DNA of 60,078 nucleotides, taken from Paludibacteraceae bacterium. GTDB taxonomy: Bacteria; Bacteroidota; Bacteroidia; Bacteroidales; Paludibacteraceae. The position numbers and the translations under genes are program-made. The notes under the pieces were generated by a model. That model did not search any database, was not told the origin of the DNA, and saw nothing but the letters and a program-made list of their open reading frames with translations. Shown piece after piece: positions 26,992 to 35,808 of the stretch. The stretch is taken from the NCBI GenBank assembly GCA_017630395.1, contig JAGBVI010000047.1:1-60078 (forward strand). Direction: 5' to 3'. Positions within the stretch are counted from its first letter, which is position 1; each line of letters opens with the position of its first letter.

Positions 26992-27432
26992 TTAATCCTC
27001 AATATTGATAATCTGATAATTCTTATCAAACAACAACTCCCATCCGGAATTAAGTTGAACCTCCACACGATCTCTCTTCTTTTTATCCAAGCAAACCACA
27101 AATTGATCCGGGAAATGTTCATTTACATATTTAAGAACTTGAGGAGGAATTACAGATAGTGGCAATGCTTTCTTTTCTCCATCAATTTCTGTCCAATTTC
27201 CACTGCCATCGAACTCCAAATCTGTTCCATCCGTCAAAATTACATCATATGATTCAATTCTTAAAATATTTTTTTCAATTTTATAAAATGCAACCTTTAC
27301 ATCTGGGAAATGAGTTGTCAAAAACGAACAAATCTTGTCCGGCAACGGATCCTTTGATAATTTACCATCTGCCATTGATACAATAGGCATAACCATCAAA
27401 ATCAATCCAATAATAAATCTTTTTGCATCCAT
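26992..27432 (-). CDS. PepSY-like periplasmic protein
   Basis: A 146-residue exported protein with a signal peptide at about residues 1-21 (ending SMADG). Two tandem PepSY-like (DUF2874) units lie at about residues 25-85 and 88-146. They share patterns such as FLxxHFPDVKVAFYKIEK and YVNEHFPDQFVVCLDKKKRD, each followed by a 'fully specified Asp/Gly' hairpin. Such proteins are small, periplasmic and common in Bacteroidota; function unknown. Two tandem promoter-like modules lie upstream (27473-27510 and 27643-27684). Confidence 0.85.
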   Translation of the reverse strand: MDAKRFIIGLILMVMPIVSMADGKLSKDPLPDKICSFLTTHFPDVKVAFYKIEKNILRIESYDVILTDGTDLEFDGSGNWTEIDGEKKALPLSVIPPQVLKYVNEHFPDQFVVCLDKKKRDRVEVQLNSGWELLFDKNYQIINIED

Positions 27433-27472
27433 AATCGTAAGTATTTAATTGTTAATATTTATTTTTCTTCTG

Positions 27473-27510
27473 CAAATCTAAAAGCGATTTCTGGAATAAT
27501 TTGGGAATAT
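27473..27510 (-). promoter_or_regulatory. Proximal promoter module of the PepSY-like gene
   Basis: On the minus strand the box ATTCCCAAATTATTCCAGAA and ATCGC is followed after 3 nt by TAGATTTG, a -7 element. ATTCC occurs twice, 11 bp apart. The same box with the same 3-nt spacing is present at 27643-27684. Confidence 0.6.
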
Positions 27511-27642
27511 TTTATATTCTCCATTTTTTTCTTTATCACTCTTGATTCAGTTCTTAATTCGACAAATGAATTCTCTTCCTATTCACTTCAACCTAATCTA
27601 TAAAACTAAACCTTGTCTAAATCAAGTCGTAAATCTTTATTG

Positions 27643-27684
27643 CAAAAATAGAGGCGATTTCTGGAATAATTTAGGAATAATTAG
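27643..27684 (-). promoter_or_regulatory. Distal copy of the same promoter module
   Basis: Minus-strand box ATTCCTAAATTATTCCAGAA and ATCGC, then 3 nt, then TATTTTTG (-7 type). It differs from the proximal box at one base and lies 170 bp further upstream. The rest of the 27433-27899 gap holds a family-2 repeat end and the antiporter promoter. Confidence 0.55.
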
Positions 27685-27798
27685 AGAAATAAATTTTTTT
27701 ATCTTAGCATAAATAAGTACTTTTGAAGTACGGAACAAAATTGACTTATCAAATGTTCATCATAAGAGTGATTTAGTGATTGATGGAAATTTATTATA

Positions 27799-27820
27799 GG
27801 TGGGTTCTATAAATTCACCC
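27799..27820. repeat. Family-2 element, solo terminus
   Basis: GGTGGGTTCTATAAATTCAC plus CC, preceded by TA. It matches one end of the family-2 element (see 35928-36126), and no second end is recognised nearby. It lies 26 bp before the antiporter -7 element. Confidence 0.55.
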
Positions 27821-27845
27821 CTCAGTAATCAGTCTAAAATTTTGA

Positions 27846-27853
27846 TAATTTTG
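27846..27853 (+). promoter_or_regulatory. -7 promoter element of the antiporter gene
   Basis: TAATTTTG, 47 nt before the ATG at 27900. Confidence 0.5.
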
Positions 27854-27899
27854 CGAAAAATATTTTCAATCTAGCGGATTTTGACAAAAGATAATAACA

Positions 27900-29396
27900 A
27901 TGGAAATACAAATTGAGTTGATTTTATTAGCACTATCATTACTTTTTTTTGTTAGTATAGTAATCGGAAAAGTAAGTTCTAAATTAGGATTGCCTGCACT
28001 GTTGTTATTTTTGTTAGTGGGTATGATTAGTGGAACAGATGGTATAGGAATACATTTTGATGACACATCTATTGCACAAACCATCGGTACCGTATCATTA
28101 TGTATTATTTTGTTTTCCGGTGGAATGAATACTCGCATAGGGGAAATTAAACCGGTTATGAAACAAGGTATTTCTCTTGCAACTATCGGTGTGTTACTTA
28201 CATCTATAATTACAGGATTGTTGATCTATTGGATTCTCGGACTCACTTCTCAATCTTTAAACATTGGTATGACTACCGCATTATTGTTGGCAGCCACTAT
28301 GTCCTCTACGGATTCCGCTTCCGTCTTTTCTATCTTAAGATCCAAAGGGCTGCACCTAAAAAATAATCTACGACCTATGCTAGAGTTAGAGAGTGGTAGT
28401 AACGACCCAATGGCATATGTGTTGGTTATCACTTTAATTGAGATTTGTCAAATCGGAGGTTCTCCAAACTACTTGAATGCTATTCTATTCTTACTACTAC
28501 AATTGGCAATTGGAGGAATTGCCGGTTACCTTATCGGAAGAGGATCTGTACATATTATTAACCGACTAAAAATTGATAACCCCTCCCTCTACCCTATTCT
28601 TTCTTTAACCCTTTGTATATTCATCTTTTCATTTACTTATTATATCAAAGGAAACGGATATTTAGCTGTGTATATCGGTGGATTGGTATTTGGTAATAAC
28701 TCTTTCGTACATAAACGTTCTTCTGTCAATTTCTTTGATGGTATTGCTTGGTTATGTCAATTATTGATGTTCTTAACTCTGGGACTATTGGTTAATCCGC
28801 ATGAATTGATTCCGATTGCAAAACAGGGATTAATAATTAGTTTGTTAATGATATTTATTTCTCGTCCTTTAAGCGTATTTATATCTTTATTACCTTTCCG
28901 AAAAATGGGTATAAAAGATAAAATATATATTTCTTGGTGCGGACTACGTGGAGCAGTCCCAATTATTTTTGCTATTTTACCATTGGCTGCTAACGTACCT
29001 CACGCTCACTTAATTTTCAACATTGTATTCTTCTGTACGTTAATTTCACTCCTCATACAAGGTACTACTATCCCAATTATGGCTAAATGGTTAGGTTTGG
29101 AAGAGACCAACGAAGAGAAATATCAATTAGAAAACTTCGATATTGACTTCTCTGACGATATCAAATCGGTTACAACAGAGATTACATTGACTGAAGATAT
29201 ATTGAAAAATGGGAATCTTTTGATGAACCTTTCGTTACCGGATAAAACTTTGGTTGTAATGATTAAACGTGATAACAAATATTTTGTCCCTACAGGAAAA
29301 ACCATCCTTCATAATCACGACAAATTACTCATCATCACAGATGACCACTCCGCCTTATTGGAGACTTATCGCCAATTGGGAATTAAAAGAAAATAG
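27900..29396 (+). CDS. Potassium/proton antiporter, CPA1 type with RCK_C domain
   Basis: A 498-residue inner-membrane exchanger. The first 390 residues hold about 12 membrane segments of the Na+/H+ exchanger fold, with SSTDSASVFSILR near residue 136 and ESGSNDP near 162. Those match the NhaP2/CvrA ion-binding region. After a hydrophilic linker, residues about 420-495 form a TrkA-C (RCK_C) domain (LPDKTLVVMIKRDNKYFVPTG, LLIITDD), suggesting regulation by a cytosolic ligand. It probably exports K+ (or Na+) for pH and osmotic control. Monocistronic. Confidence 0.9.
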   Translation: MEIQIELILLALSLLFFVSIVIGKVSSKLGLPALLLFLLVGMISGTDGIGIHFDDTSIAQTIGTVSLCIILFSGGMNTRIGEIKPVMKQGISLATIGVLLTSIITGLLIYWILGLTSQSLNIGMTTALLLAATMSSTDSASVFSILRSKGLHLKNNLRPMLELESGSNDPMAYVLVITLIEICQIGGSPNYLNAILFLLLQLAIGGIAGYLIGRGSVHIINRLKIDNPSLYPILSLTLCIFIFSFTYYIKGNGYLAVYIGGLVFGNNSFVHKRSSVNFFDGIAWLCQLLMFLTLGLLVNPHELIPIAKQGLIISLLMIFISRPLSVFISLLPFRKMGIKDKIYISWCGLRGAVPIIFAILPLAANVPHAHLIFNIVFFCTLISLLIQGTTIPIMAKWLGLEETNEEKYQLENFDIDFSDDIKSVTTEITLTEDILKNGNLLMNLSLPDKTLVVMIKRDNKYFVPTGKTILHNHDKLLIITDDHSALLETYRQLGIKRK

Positions 29397-29482
29397 TTTT
29401 CTTCTCGAAGATGAATCTCACTAAAAAAAATTAAAATTAGACTGTTTCAAGACAAATCTTATATATAAATACAAAAAAATTG

Positions 29483-29490
29483 TACCTTTG
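29483..29490 (+). promoter_or_regulatory. -7 promoter element of the PspC-uvrB unit
   Basis: TACCTTTG, 34 nt before the PspC-domain ATG. Confidence 0.6.
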
Positions 29491-29523
29491 CAAAAATTGT
29501 AAAACGAATTAAATCTAACAGAA

Positions 29524-29706
29524 ATGGAAAAGAGTTTAAAAAGATCTAGAAATCGTATGATTGCAGGTGTTGCTGCAGGTGTTGCTAAATATTTTGGAAT
29601 AGACCCTACTATTGTTCGTATTGCTTGGGCTTTACTTGCGTTATTCAGTGGTAGTTTATTCTTTTGGGTGTACTTAATTTGTTGGATTGCAATTCCTGAA
29701 GAATAA
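29524..29706 (+). CDS. Small PspC-domain membrane protein
   Basis: A 60-residue protein consisting of one PspC domain: RSRNRMIAGVAAGVAKYFG at residues 6-24, DPTIVRIAWALLALF near 27-41 and a membrane helix ending CWIAIPEE. PspC proteins sense or buffer envelope stress in other bacteria; the role of this stand-alone form is not known. It lies 17 nt before uvrB on the same strand, and the two are likely co-transcribed. Confidence 0.92.
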   Translation: MEKSLKRSRNRMIAGVAAGVAKYFGIDPTIVRIAWALLALFSGSLFFWVYLICWIAIPEE

Positions 29707-29723
29707 GATTAGAGATAGCAACA

Positions 29724-31739
29724 ATGGATTTTAACCTGCAATCGGAGTACCTCCCAACAGGAGACCAACCACAAGCCATTAAAGAGTTAGTTGATGGTGT
29801 TAATTCCGGTCTTCCTCATCAAACATTGTTGGGCGTAACCGGTTCCGGTAAAACTTTTACTGTTGCAAACGTAATTAAAGAGGTTAAACGGCCAACGCTT
29901 GTGCTAAGTCATAACAAGACGTTGGCCGCTCAACTTTATGGAGAATTCAAAAGTTTTTTCCCTGAAAATGCTGTGGAATACTTTGTCTCCTATTATGACT
30001 ATTTTCAACCGGAAGCCTACCTGCCTGTAACAGATACTTATATAGAAAAAGATCTTGCTATCAATGACGAATTAGAAAAACTGCGTTTAGCAACCACCTC
30101 TGCTCTGCTATCCGGCCGGAGAGATGTAATCGTTGTTTCTTCTGTTTCTTGCCTATACGGAATCGGAAATCCGGAAGACTTTCACAGCACTATGATTACG
30201 CTAAAACAGGGGGATTGTATTAGCATGAATCATCTGCTAAGAAAATTGGTTGAAAGCCTTTACGTTCGCAATGAAATTGAATTGGACAGGGGGAGATTTC
30301 GGGTTAAAGGTGATTCTGTTGATATATTCTTAGCCTATACAGACTATATTATTCGCGTGCATTTTTGGGGTGATGAAATTGAAGAAATCGAATCTATTGA
30401 CCCCTTGTCTGGTCTGCGAATAGAGGAATTTAAGGAGATAAACATATATCCTGCCAACTTATTTGTTACCACTCAAGAACGAATAAAAAATGCTTTGAAC
30501 GAAATCCAAGATGACTTAACTGCACAAGTAGAGTATTTCCAATCTATAGGGAAGGCTTACGAAGCAAAACGTCTCTACGAAAGAGTTAATTATGACATGG
30601 AGATGATTAAAGAGTTGGGACACTGTTCGGGCATTGAAAACTATTCACGCTATTTTGATGGTAGGAAACCTGGTACTCGCCCTTTCTGCCTCCTTGATTA
30701 CTTCCCTAAAGATTACCTTCTGGTAATTGATGAAAGTCATGTTACAATTCCTCAAATACATGCCATGTATGGTGGGGATGCCTCGCGCAAACGTACTCTT
30801 GTTGATTTTGGATTTAGATTACCTTCTGCATTGGATAACAGACCTTTAAAATTTGAGGAGTTTGAAGAATTAGCGGGTCAGTGCATTTACATCAGTGCAA
30901 CTCCTGCCGACTATGAGTTGGCAAAATCTGAAGGTATCTATGTCGAACAAATTATCCGTCCTACCGGTCTTTTGGATCCTATCATTGAAGTGCGACCAAG
31001 TTTAAATCAAATAGACGATTTAATAGAAGAAATTCACCTAAGGAACGAAAAAGATGAACGTACATTGGTTACTACGCTCACCAAACGAATGGCAGAAGAG
31101 CTTCAGGCTTACTTGGAAAAGATGGGCATACGTAGTAACTATATTCATTCCGACGTAGACACCTTGGAGCGTGTACAAATTATGGATGACCTCAGAAACG
31201 GACTCTTTGATGTCTTAGTGGGCGTCAATCTTCTCCGTGAAGGATTAGACCTTCCGCAGGTTTCTTTGGTTGCTATTATCGACGCTGACAAAGAAGGTAT
31301 GTTACGCTCTCATAGGGCTTTGACTCAAACTGCTGGAAGAGCTGCTAGAAATCTCAATGGAAAAGTTATTATGTATGCAGACAAAATCACGAAAAGCATG
31401 CAGAAAACAATTGATGAAACCAATAGAAGAAGAGAAAAGCAGATGCAGTATAACTTGGAACACAACATCACTCCGAAAGCTATTAATGGTAAGAAAAAGA
31501 ATATTTTATCCAAAAATGATGGTAGCGAATATTTCTATGAAAAAGAAACTGAAAATCGCTCTATGGTTGCCTCTGCCGATTGCACATACCAAACTAAAAC
31601 AGAGATAGAAAAAGCTATTGAAATGGCAAAAATTGAGATGAAAAAAAGTGCCAAAAATTTAGATTTTATCGAAGCCGCTCAATACAGAGATTTAATAGTT
31701 CAACTTGAAAATAAATTAAAAACATCCTCTACTGATTAG
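29724..31739 (+). CDS. uvrB: Excinuclease ABC subunit B
   Basis: The damage-verifying helicase of nucleotide excision repair, working with UvrA and UvrC. The 671-residue protein has Walker A GVTGSGKT at residues 37-44, the beta-hairpin region YYDYFQPEAY near 92, DEXH-box motif DESH near 338 and the helicase C motif QTAGRAARN near 535. A C-terminal UVR motif (about 630-665, LIVQLENKLK) binds UvrC. Length matches the family. Preceded by the PspC gene; ends at a convergent terminator. Confidence 0.97.
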   Translation: MDFNLQSEYLPTGDQPQAIKELVDGVNSGLPHQTLLGVTGSGKTFTVANVIKEVKRPTLVLSHNKTLAAQLYGEFKSFFPENAVEYFVSYYDYFQPEAYLPVTDTYIEKDLAINDELEKLRLATTSALLSGRRDVIVVSSVSCLYGIGNPEDFHSTMITLKQGDCISMNHLLRKLVESLYVRNEIELDRGRFRVKGDSVDIFLAYTDYIIRVHFWGDEIEEIESIDPLSGLRIEEFKEINIYPANLFVTTQERIKNALNEIQDDLTAQVEYFQSIGKAYEAKRLYERVNYDMEMIKELGHCSGIENYSRYFDGRKPGTRPFCLLDYFPKDYLLVIDESHVTIPQIHAMYGGDASRKRTLVDFGFRLPSALDNRPLKFEEFEELAGQCIYISATPADYELAKSEGIYVEQIIRPTGLLDPIIEVRPSLNQIDDLIEEIHLRNEKDERTLVTTLTKRMAEELQAYLEKMGIRSNYIHSDVDTLERVQIMDDLRNGLFDVLVGVNLLREGLDLPQVSLVAIIDADKEGMLRSHRALTQTAGRAARNLNGKVIMYADKITKSMQKTIDETNRRREKQMQYNLEHNITPKAINGKKKNILSKNDGSEYFYEKETENRSMVASADCTYQTKTEIEKAIEMAKIEMKKSAKNLDFIEAAQYRDLIVQLENKLKTSSTD

Positions 31740-31791
31740 GTTGTGTAATTTTCCTATGCCAAAATGTACTTCGTACGCAAGAGATAAAAAA

Positions 31792-31826
31792 AACGAAGTA
31801 CAACTAATTGCACTTCGTTTTTTTTT
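31792..31826 (+). terminator. Terminator of uvrB
   Basis: Stem AACGAAGTACAA / TTGCACTTCGTT with one mismatch and a 4-nt loop, then nine T. Lies between convergent uvrB and the esterase gene. A second GTACTTCGTAC palindrome lies just upstream. Confidence 0.8.
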
Positions 31827-31847
31827 ACATTGTACCTTAAGTTATAT

Positions 31848-34400
31848 TTATTCCGATATAACAATCTTCTTCACTTGCCCCGTATCATTACTTCTAAGCA
31901 GGTAAACTCCACAAGACAATTGACTCAAATCATCTCTACACTTAATGGTCTTAACTTGCTGACCTAACAAGCTATAAACAATGTATTCTTTCCCACTTAC
32001 AAAGAAGTCGGACAAAGGAACTTTAACACCAGTTCCTTCAGAAATCATAGAAAATTGCATATAATCCATATCTAACCAATCTCCTGTTATTTCCAACTTA
32101 AGAATATGCTTTCCGGCTGTCAATGTACCAATTTCAGACTCAACAGAAACAAACGTCTCCCAATCGCCGGTATTAGGAACATCAATAACATCAGTGACAG
32201 CCTCATTATCAATATAAAGTTTAAAAGAAGCACCATCAGCTCCGGAAGCAACAGAAGCACTCATCGCATATTCGCCGTCTTGTTCTACTTCTATAGTATA
32301 TTCGAGCCACTCACCCTTCTGCGTGTAACCAATAGCAGTAGCACTCATATCTACACCTTCATCTCGAGTATCACCATTTCTATTTTCAGCATCATTATCA
32401 TAATAAGCATATCCATCTCCTCCATAGTCAAATTCTTCCGCTTCGATTTTACCAGGAACCATAGCCGGAACTTCATTATAAGGAGTCTGTGGCACGTTTA
32501 CAAAAATTTCAGTTTCTGCCTCAGATGTTGAACCGTCTGACATTGTTGCCACAGCCTTTATTACGTGATTACCTGAAGTTGCAGTCCATTTTGTTGACCA
32601 AGGTTCTGAAGAAATAGTAGTCAACTCATCACCATCTATGCTAAAAACAATTTTAGTTGCCTCAACCTTGCTACCAACCTTCACAGAGATAGAAAGAACA
32701 TCACCATCGGAATATTTTCCACTAGCAGAAGGCGAAGAGAAACTGATGCCACTCGAACCCACTTTTCCACATTCAAGAGAATAGTTCTTCACAAAATTCC
32801 AAATTTCACGACTTGTATGCAGAGCTCCGGAATTGTTATGCTCATGGTCACGTCCATTAAAAGAGATACGAACAACCTCTGTTTCGCATTCACCTCCTGT
32901 CCAAACCTCTTTTTTGCAAGACGGATTTCCGTTATTGTATTGTGTAACAACAGGTGTACTATTGCATCCATTCTGTTTAGCCCAACCATTCACATAATCT
33001 GTAGAGCCATCATAAGGAACCACACTATCACTCGTTCCATGAACATGAATAAGCGGAAGAGGTCTTACATTAGAGTATGTTCCTCCGCCCATCAAATGTC
33101 CTGAAACCGGCGCAAAAGCTGCAATCTTATCTGGAATTTTACCCATTAAATGATAAGTAAGCATTCCACCCATTGAGAAACCAGACATGTAAACGCGAGA
33201 TTTGTCAATATTATACTGTTTGTGCATTTCATCAATGATAGACAAAATAAAATTAACATCTTGATCACCACTTATATCCCAAGTAGAATACCCCGTACCT
33301 CCCGCAGGATAAACAACCAAAAAATTAGCAGTATCAGCAATCTGTTCCCATTTTGCCTGATTGCGCTGATACTCAATACTTTGATCCATACCGTGGCAAG
33401 AAATAAGCAACGGACGATTAGAGGTTAGTCCATTAGGTGCATACGCATAAATTCTACGACCATTCACATATAAGTCTGCTCCACCTTTAGGCCCTGTAAT
33501 AGGCTTTTCGTCAACATCATCTGTAGATCCACTCTCCCCTGACTGATTGCCTGATTCCGGCTCAGAACTTGCAGGGAGCAATTTCAGCATTTGCTCCGCA
33601 TAACGTTTACCAAAATCACGATAACCTTGTGCAGAAAAATGATAGTCATCATTTGTTTTTTCTAAGCCCTCAGAAGAGATAACATACGAATTGGGTATCA
33701 CATTAGGAACATTAGCAATTACTTGATTATGACCACTACATACACCATCACGACGAGTTTCACCAACTAAAAGTGGAACATCCTCTCCTTTTAAATTTAA
33801 GTCAGACAGCATATTCTCATAAATAGCTTTCAAGCGATTAGGCCAATTTTGTTGCATATTATTGGTCTCTCCTTGATGTACAAGAATACCCTTTATAACT
33901 CCATCTTGTTGTGCTATTTTTGCCATATCTATAATACGCTTATAGCAATTATAGTCATACTCTTTTGCCCAATTTTTCAACCAATCTGCTGCCGTATTGA
34001 TATAGGATTGATAACCATCTTGTTCAAATAACTGAATATCAGCGCCTCCAACTGCCACAACAATAACACCTACTCTAATATTCTCATCTAACTTTTCTAC
34101 CAAAGTTCTTCCAAAATAATCTGCTGGAGATAATCCTGTATTACACCTCGCTAAAGGAGGAACAGCAGTGTACCATTTCCCCATCTCTCGGCTTCCGTTA
34201 CAACTAACAGTTGCCATCATGCGAAAACGTTCATTTACATTTATTTTATCTGATTGTTCAACTTGCCCAGCCCCTTCCATATTAGACTGTCCAAAACAGA
34301 TATAAATATGAAAATTAGGATCCGGTGCGGAAAATGCACTCGTTACACCCATAACAAGTGTACAGAAACTCAAAATGAGTAAAAGTGTAATTTTTTTCAT
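31848..34400 (-). CDS. Secreted double esterase: CE6-like + CE1-like + Ig-like + CBM6 + T9SS sorting domain
   Basis: An 850-residue secreted protein, probably removing acetyl and feruloyl (or other acyl) groups from xylan. Signal peptide 1-24. A SASA/CE6-type acetylesterase spans about 28-275, with Ser39 in GQSNMEG and Asp251/His254 in DDYH. An acidic/Ser linker covers 277-303. A CE1-type (LpqC/feruloyl esterase) domain spans about 305-540, with Ser409 in GFSMGG, Asp458 in HGTSD and His519 or His521 in the RDHEH motif. An Ig-like domain (about 550-640) and a CBM6-like domain (about 645-785, KIEAEEFDYGGDGYAY) follow. The last 60 residues (YSLLGQQVKTI, GVYLLRS, KKIVISE) look like a T9SS sorting signal. 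Both catalytic sites appear intact. The exact substrate is inferred. Confidence 0.88.
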   Translation of the reverse strand: MKKITLLLILSFCTLVMGVTSAFSAPDPNFHIYICFGQSNMEGAGQVEQSDKINVNERFRMMATVSCNGSREMGKWYTAVPPLARCNTGLSPADYFGRTLVEKLDENIRVGVIVVAVGGADIQLFEQDGYQSYINTAADWLKNWAKEYDYNCYKRIIDMAKIAQQDGVIKGILVHQGETNNMQQNWPNRLKAIYENMLSDLNLKGEDVPLLVGETRRDGVCSGHNQVIANVPNVIPNSYVISSEGLEKTNDDYHFSAQGYRDFGKRYAEQMLKLLPASSEPESGNQSGESGSTDDVDEKPITGPKGGADLYVNGRRIYAYAPNGLTSNRPLLISCHGMDQSIEYQRNQAKWEQIADTANFLVVYPAGGTGYSTWDISGDQDVNFILSIIDEMHKQYNIDKSRVYMSGFSMGGMLTYHLMGKIPDKIAAFAPVSGHLMGGGTYSNVRPLPLIHVHGTSDSVVPYDGSTDYVNGWAKQNGCNSTPVVTQYNNGNPSCKKEVWTGGECETEVVRISFNGRDHEHNNSGALHTSREIWNFVKNYSLECGKVGSSGISFSSPSASGKYSDGDVLSISVKVGSKVEATKIVFSIDGDELTTISSEPWSTKWTATSGNHVIKAVATMSDGSTSEAETEIFVNVPQTPYNEVPAMVPGKIEAEEFDYGGDGYAYYDNDAENRNGDTRDEGVDMSATAIGYTQKGEWLEYTIEVEQDGEYAMSASVASGADGASFKLYIDNEAVTDVIDVPNTGDWETFVSVESEIGTLTAGKHILKLEITGDWLDMDYMQFSMISEGTGVKVPLSDFFVSGKEYIVYSLLGQQVKTIKCRDDLSQLSCGVYLLRSNDTGQVKKIVISE

Positions 34401-34440
34401 GGTTTCTAAATTAAAATAACATAAGCGCGACTAAGATATA

Positions 34441-34480
34441 AAAAAAAACAAAAAGTGCGCCATTTCTGACGCACTTTTTA
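34441..34480 (-). terminator. Terminator of rplU-rpmA
   Basis: Minus-strand stem AAAAAGTGCG / CGCACTTTTT with a 10-nt loop, running into a T-rich tail, 20 bp after the rpmA stop. Confidence 0.8.
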
Positions 34481-34501
34481 CTTTTTATCAAGAAAATAAT
34501 C

Positions 34502-34765
34502 TTATTCTGCAACGATAGGATCTACAGAAACGTATGAACGATTATCTTTCTTCTTTCTAAATACCACTTTACCATCAACTAAAGCGAACAATGTATGATC
34601 TTTTCCAATTCCTACATTTTCACCTGGGTGATGAACTGTACCACGTTGACGAACCAAAATATTACCTGCTTTGGCAAATTGTCCACCATACAATTTTACT
34701 CCGAGTCGCTTACTTGCTGACTCACGACCGTTCTTGGAACTACCAACACCTTTTTTGTGTGCCAT
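34502..34765 (-). CDS. rpmA: 50S ribosomal protein L27
   Basis: An 87-residue ribosomal protein near the peptidyl-transferase centre. It begins [20 protein letters not shown] and contains [23 protein letters not shown]-type motifs. The N-terminus starts directly with AHKKG and has no cleavable extension of the Firmicutes type. It lies 19 nt after rplU and shares its promoter. Confidence 0.97.
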   Translation of the reverse strand: MAHKKGVGSSKNGRESASKRLGVKLYGGQFAKAGNILVRQRGTVHHPGENVGIGKDHTLFALVDGKVVFRKKKDNRSYVSVDPIVAE

Positions 34766-34784
34766 TTTCTTACAAATTTAAAAG

Positions 34785-35096
34785 TTAAGCAACTACGTTA
34801 TTAATTTTCAACTCTGTCATACATTGACGATGACCATTCTTTTTACGATAACCTTTTCTTCTCTTCTTGTGGAAAACGATTACCTTGTCAGCTTTTACGT
34901 GAGAAACAACCTCTGCAGTTACTTTCGCACCCTCCACTACAGGAGAACCAACTACTACTTTCCCGTCATTGTCAACCAACAACACTTTGTCAAATTCAAC
35001 AACAGAACCACGTTCTGCGTCTAAACGATGAACATACAATTTTTGGTCCTTCTCTACCTTGAATTGTTGTCCTGCAATTTCTACAATAGCGTACAT
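34785..35096 (-). CDS. rplU: 50S ribosomal protein L21
   Basis: A 103-residue ribosomal protein. The start [18 protein letters not shown] and the C-terminal [15 protein letters not shown] are diagnostic. First gene of rplU-rpmA. Its 5' leader is about 70 nt and contains a hairpin at 35119-35161 that could serve in regulation. Confidence 0.97.
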   Translation of the reverse strand: MYAIVEIAGQQFKVEKDQKLYVHRLDAERGSVVEFDKVLLVDNDGKVVVGSPVVEGAKVTAEVVSHVKADKVIVFHKKRRKGYRKKNGHRQCMTELKINNVVA

Positions 35097-35118
35097 TTAA
35101 TTATACTATTAAAGTTAC

Positions 35119-35161
35119 TTCCGGTGGTGGACTTTCGTCACTTATTCGTACCACGTAGGAA
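35119..35161 (-). promoter_or_regulatory. Hairpin in the rplU leader
   Basis: On the minus strand TTCC and GTGGT on one arm pair with ACCAC and GGAA on the other, between the TATCTTTG promoter and the rplU ATG. A ribosomal-protein leader hairpin of unknown partner; possible autoregulation is inference only. Confidence 0.45.
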
Positions 35162-35171
35162 AAATCGGATG

Positions 35172-35179
35172 CAAAGATA
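35172..35179 (-). promoter_or_regulatory. -7 promoter element of rplU-rpmA
   Basis: Minus-strand TATCTTTG about 76 nt upstream of the rplU ATG. Confidence 0.6.
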
Positions 35180-35320
35180 GTACTTTTTTTTTATTTAACG
35201 ATTTTTTTTTAAGAAATTCCTCGCAAATTACTCAAATCAAGTCAAATTCTATCATCATATAAAAAATTTATATAACACTCCTATAATAACTGCTCCAAAA
35301 TTCATCCAAATCACTATTCT

Positions 35321-35755
35321 TTAATGAGAGAAATTAATACTTGCCATAAAATAGGAGCAAACCTTTCTTCCCTTCTTCTCGCCCGGAATCAATTTTGGCA
35401 ACTGTTCTATAGCTTGCATTACATCTGCTGTACGCTCCGGATCTAATGGTCGCAACACCTTCTTCTCTACCACATTCCCATCGGCATCTACAAGAAGTCT
35501 AATCATAAGTCGGTGCGTTGTAATCAACGGATTCAAATCTTGTGGATTTTTCATCTTTCTATTTATAAGATGATACAACTCCGGCATTCCTCCGGGATAC
35601 TCCGGATTTTTATCAAGAATTACCCATACTGTATCACAAGATGAAATACCTTCCACCAACAAAAACTCTGGTCCTTTGTTCTTTTGCGCAAAACTTATAC
35701 TTGCAAAAAAAACAAAACCTACTACCAAAAAAAATTTCTTTACTATTGTCTTCAT
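35321..35755 (-). CDS. Exported TonB C-terminal-like protein
   Basis: A 144-residue protein with a signal peptide (about residues 1-23, ending SFAQ). The remainder resembles a TonB C-terminal domain: NPEYPGGMPELYHLI near residue 51, then MIRLLVDADGNVVEKKVLRPLDP near 83 and a final beta strand. The PEFPGG...V...G.V pattern is common in Bacteroidota. There is no membrane anchor or Pro-rich linker, so it is unlikely to act as a full TonB. Function unknown. A family-1/family-2 composite element lies directly upstream. Confidence 0.8.
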   Translation of the reverse strand: MKTIVKKFFLVVGFVFFASISFAQKNKGPEFLLVEGISSCDTVWVILDKNPEYPGGMPELYHLINRKMKNPQDLNPLITTHRLMIRLLVDADGNVVEKKVLRPLDPERTADVMQAIEQLPKLIPGEKKGRKVCSYFMASINFSH

Positions 35756-35808
35756 ATCTTTCTCAATTTTATTTTTTTTGCAAGATAATCATTTATTTTG
35801 GAATTTTA

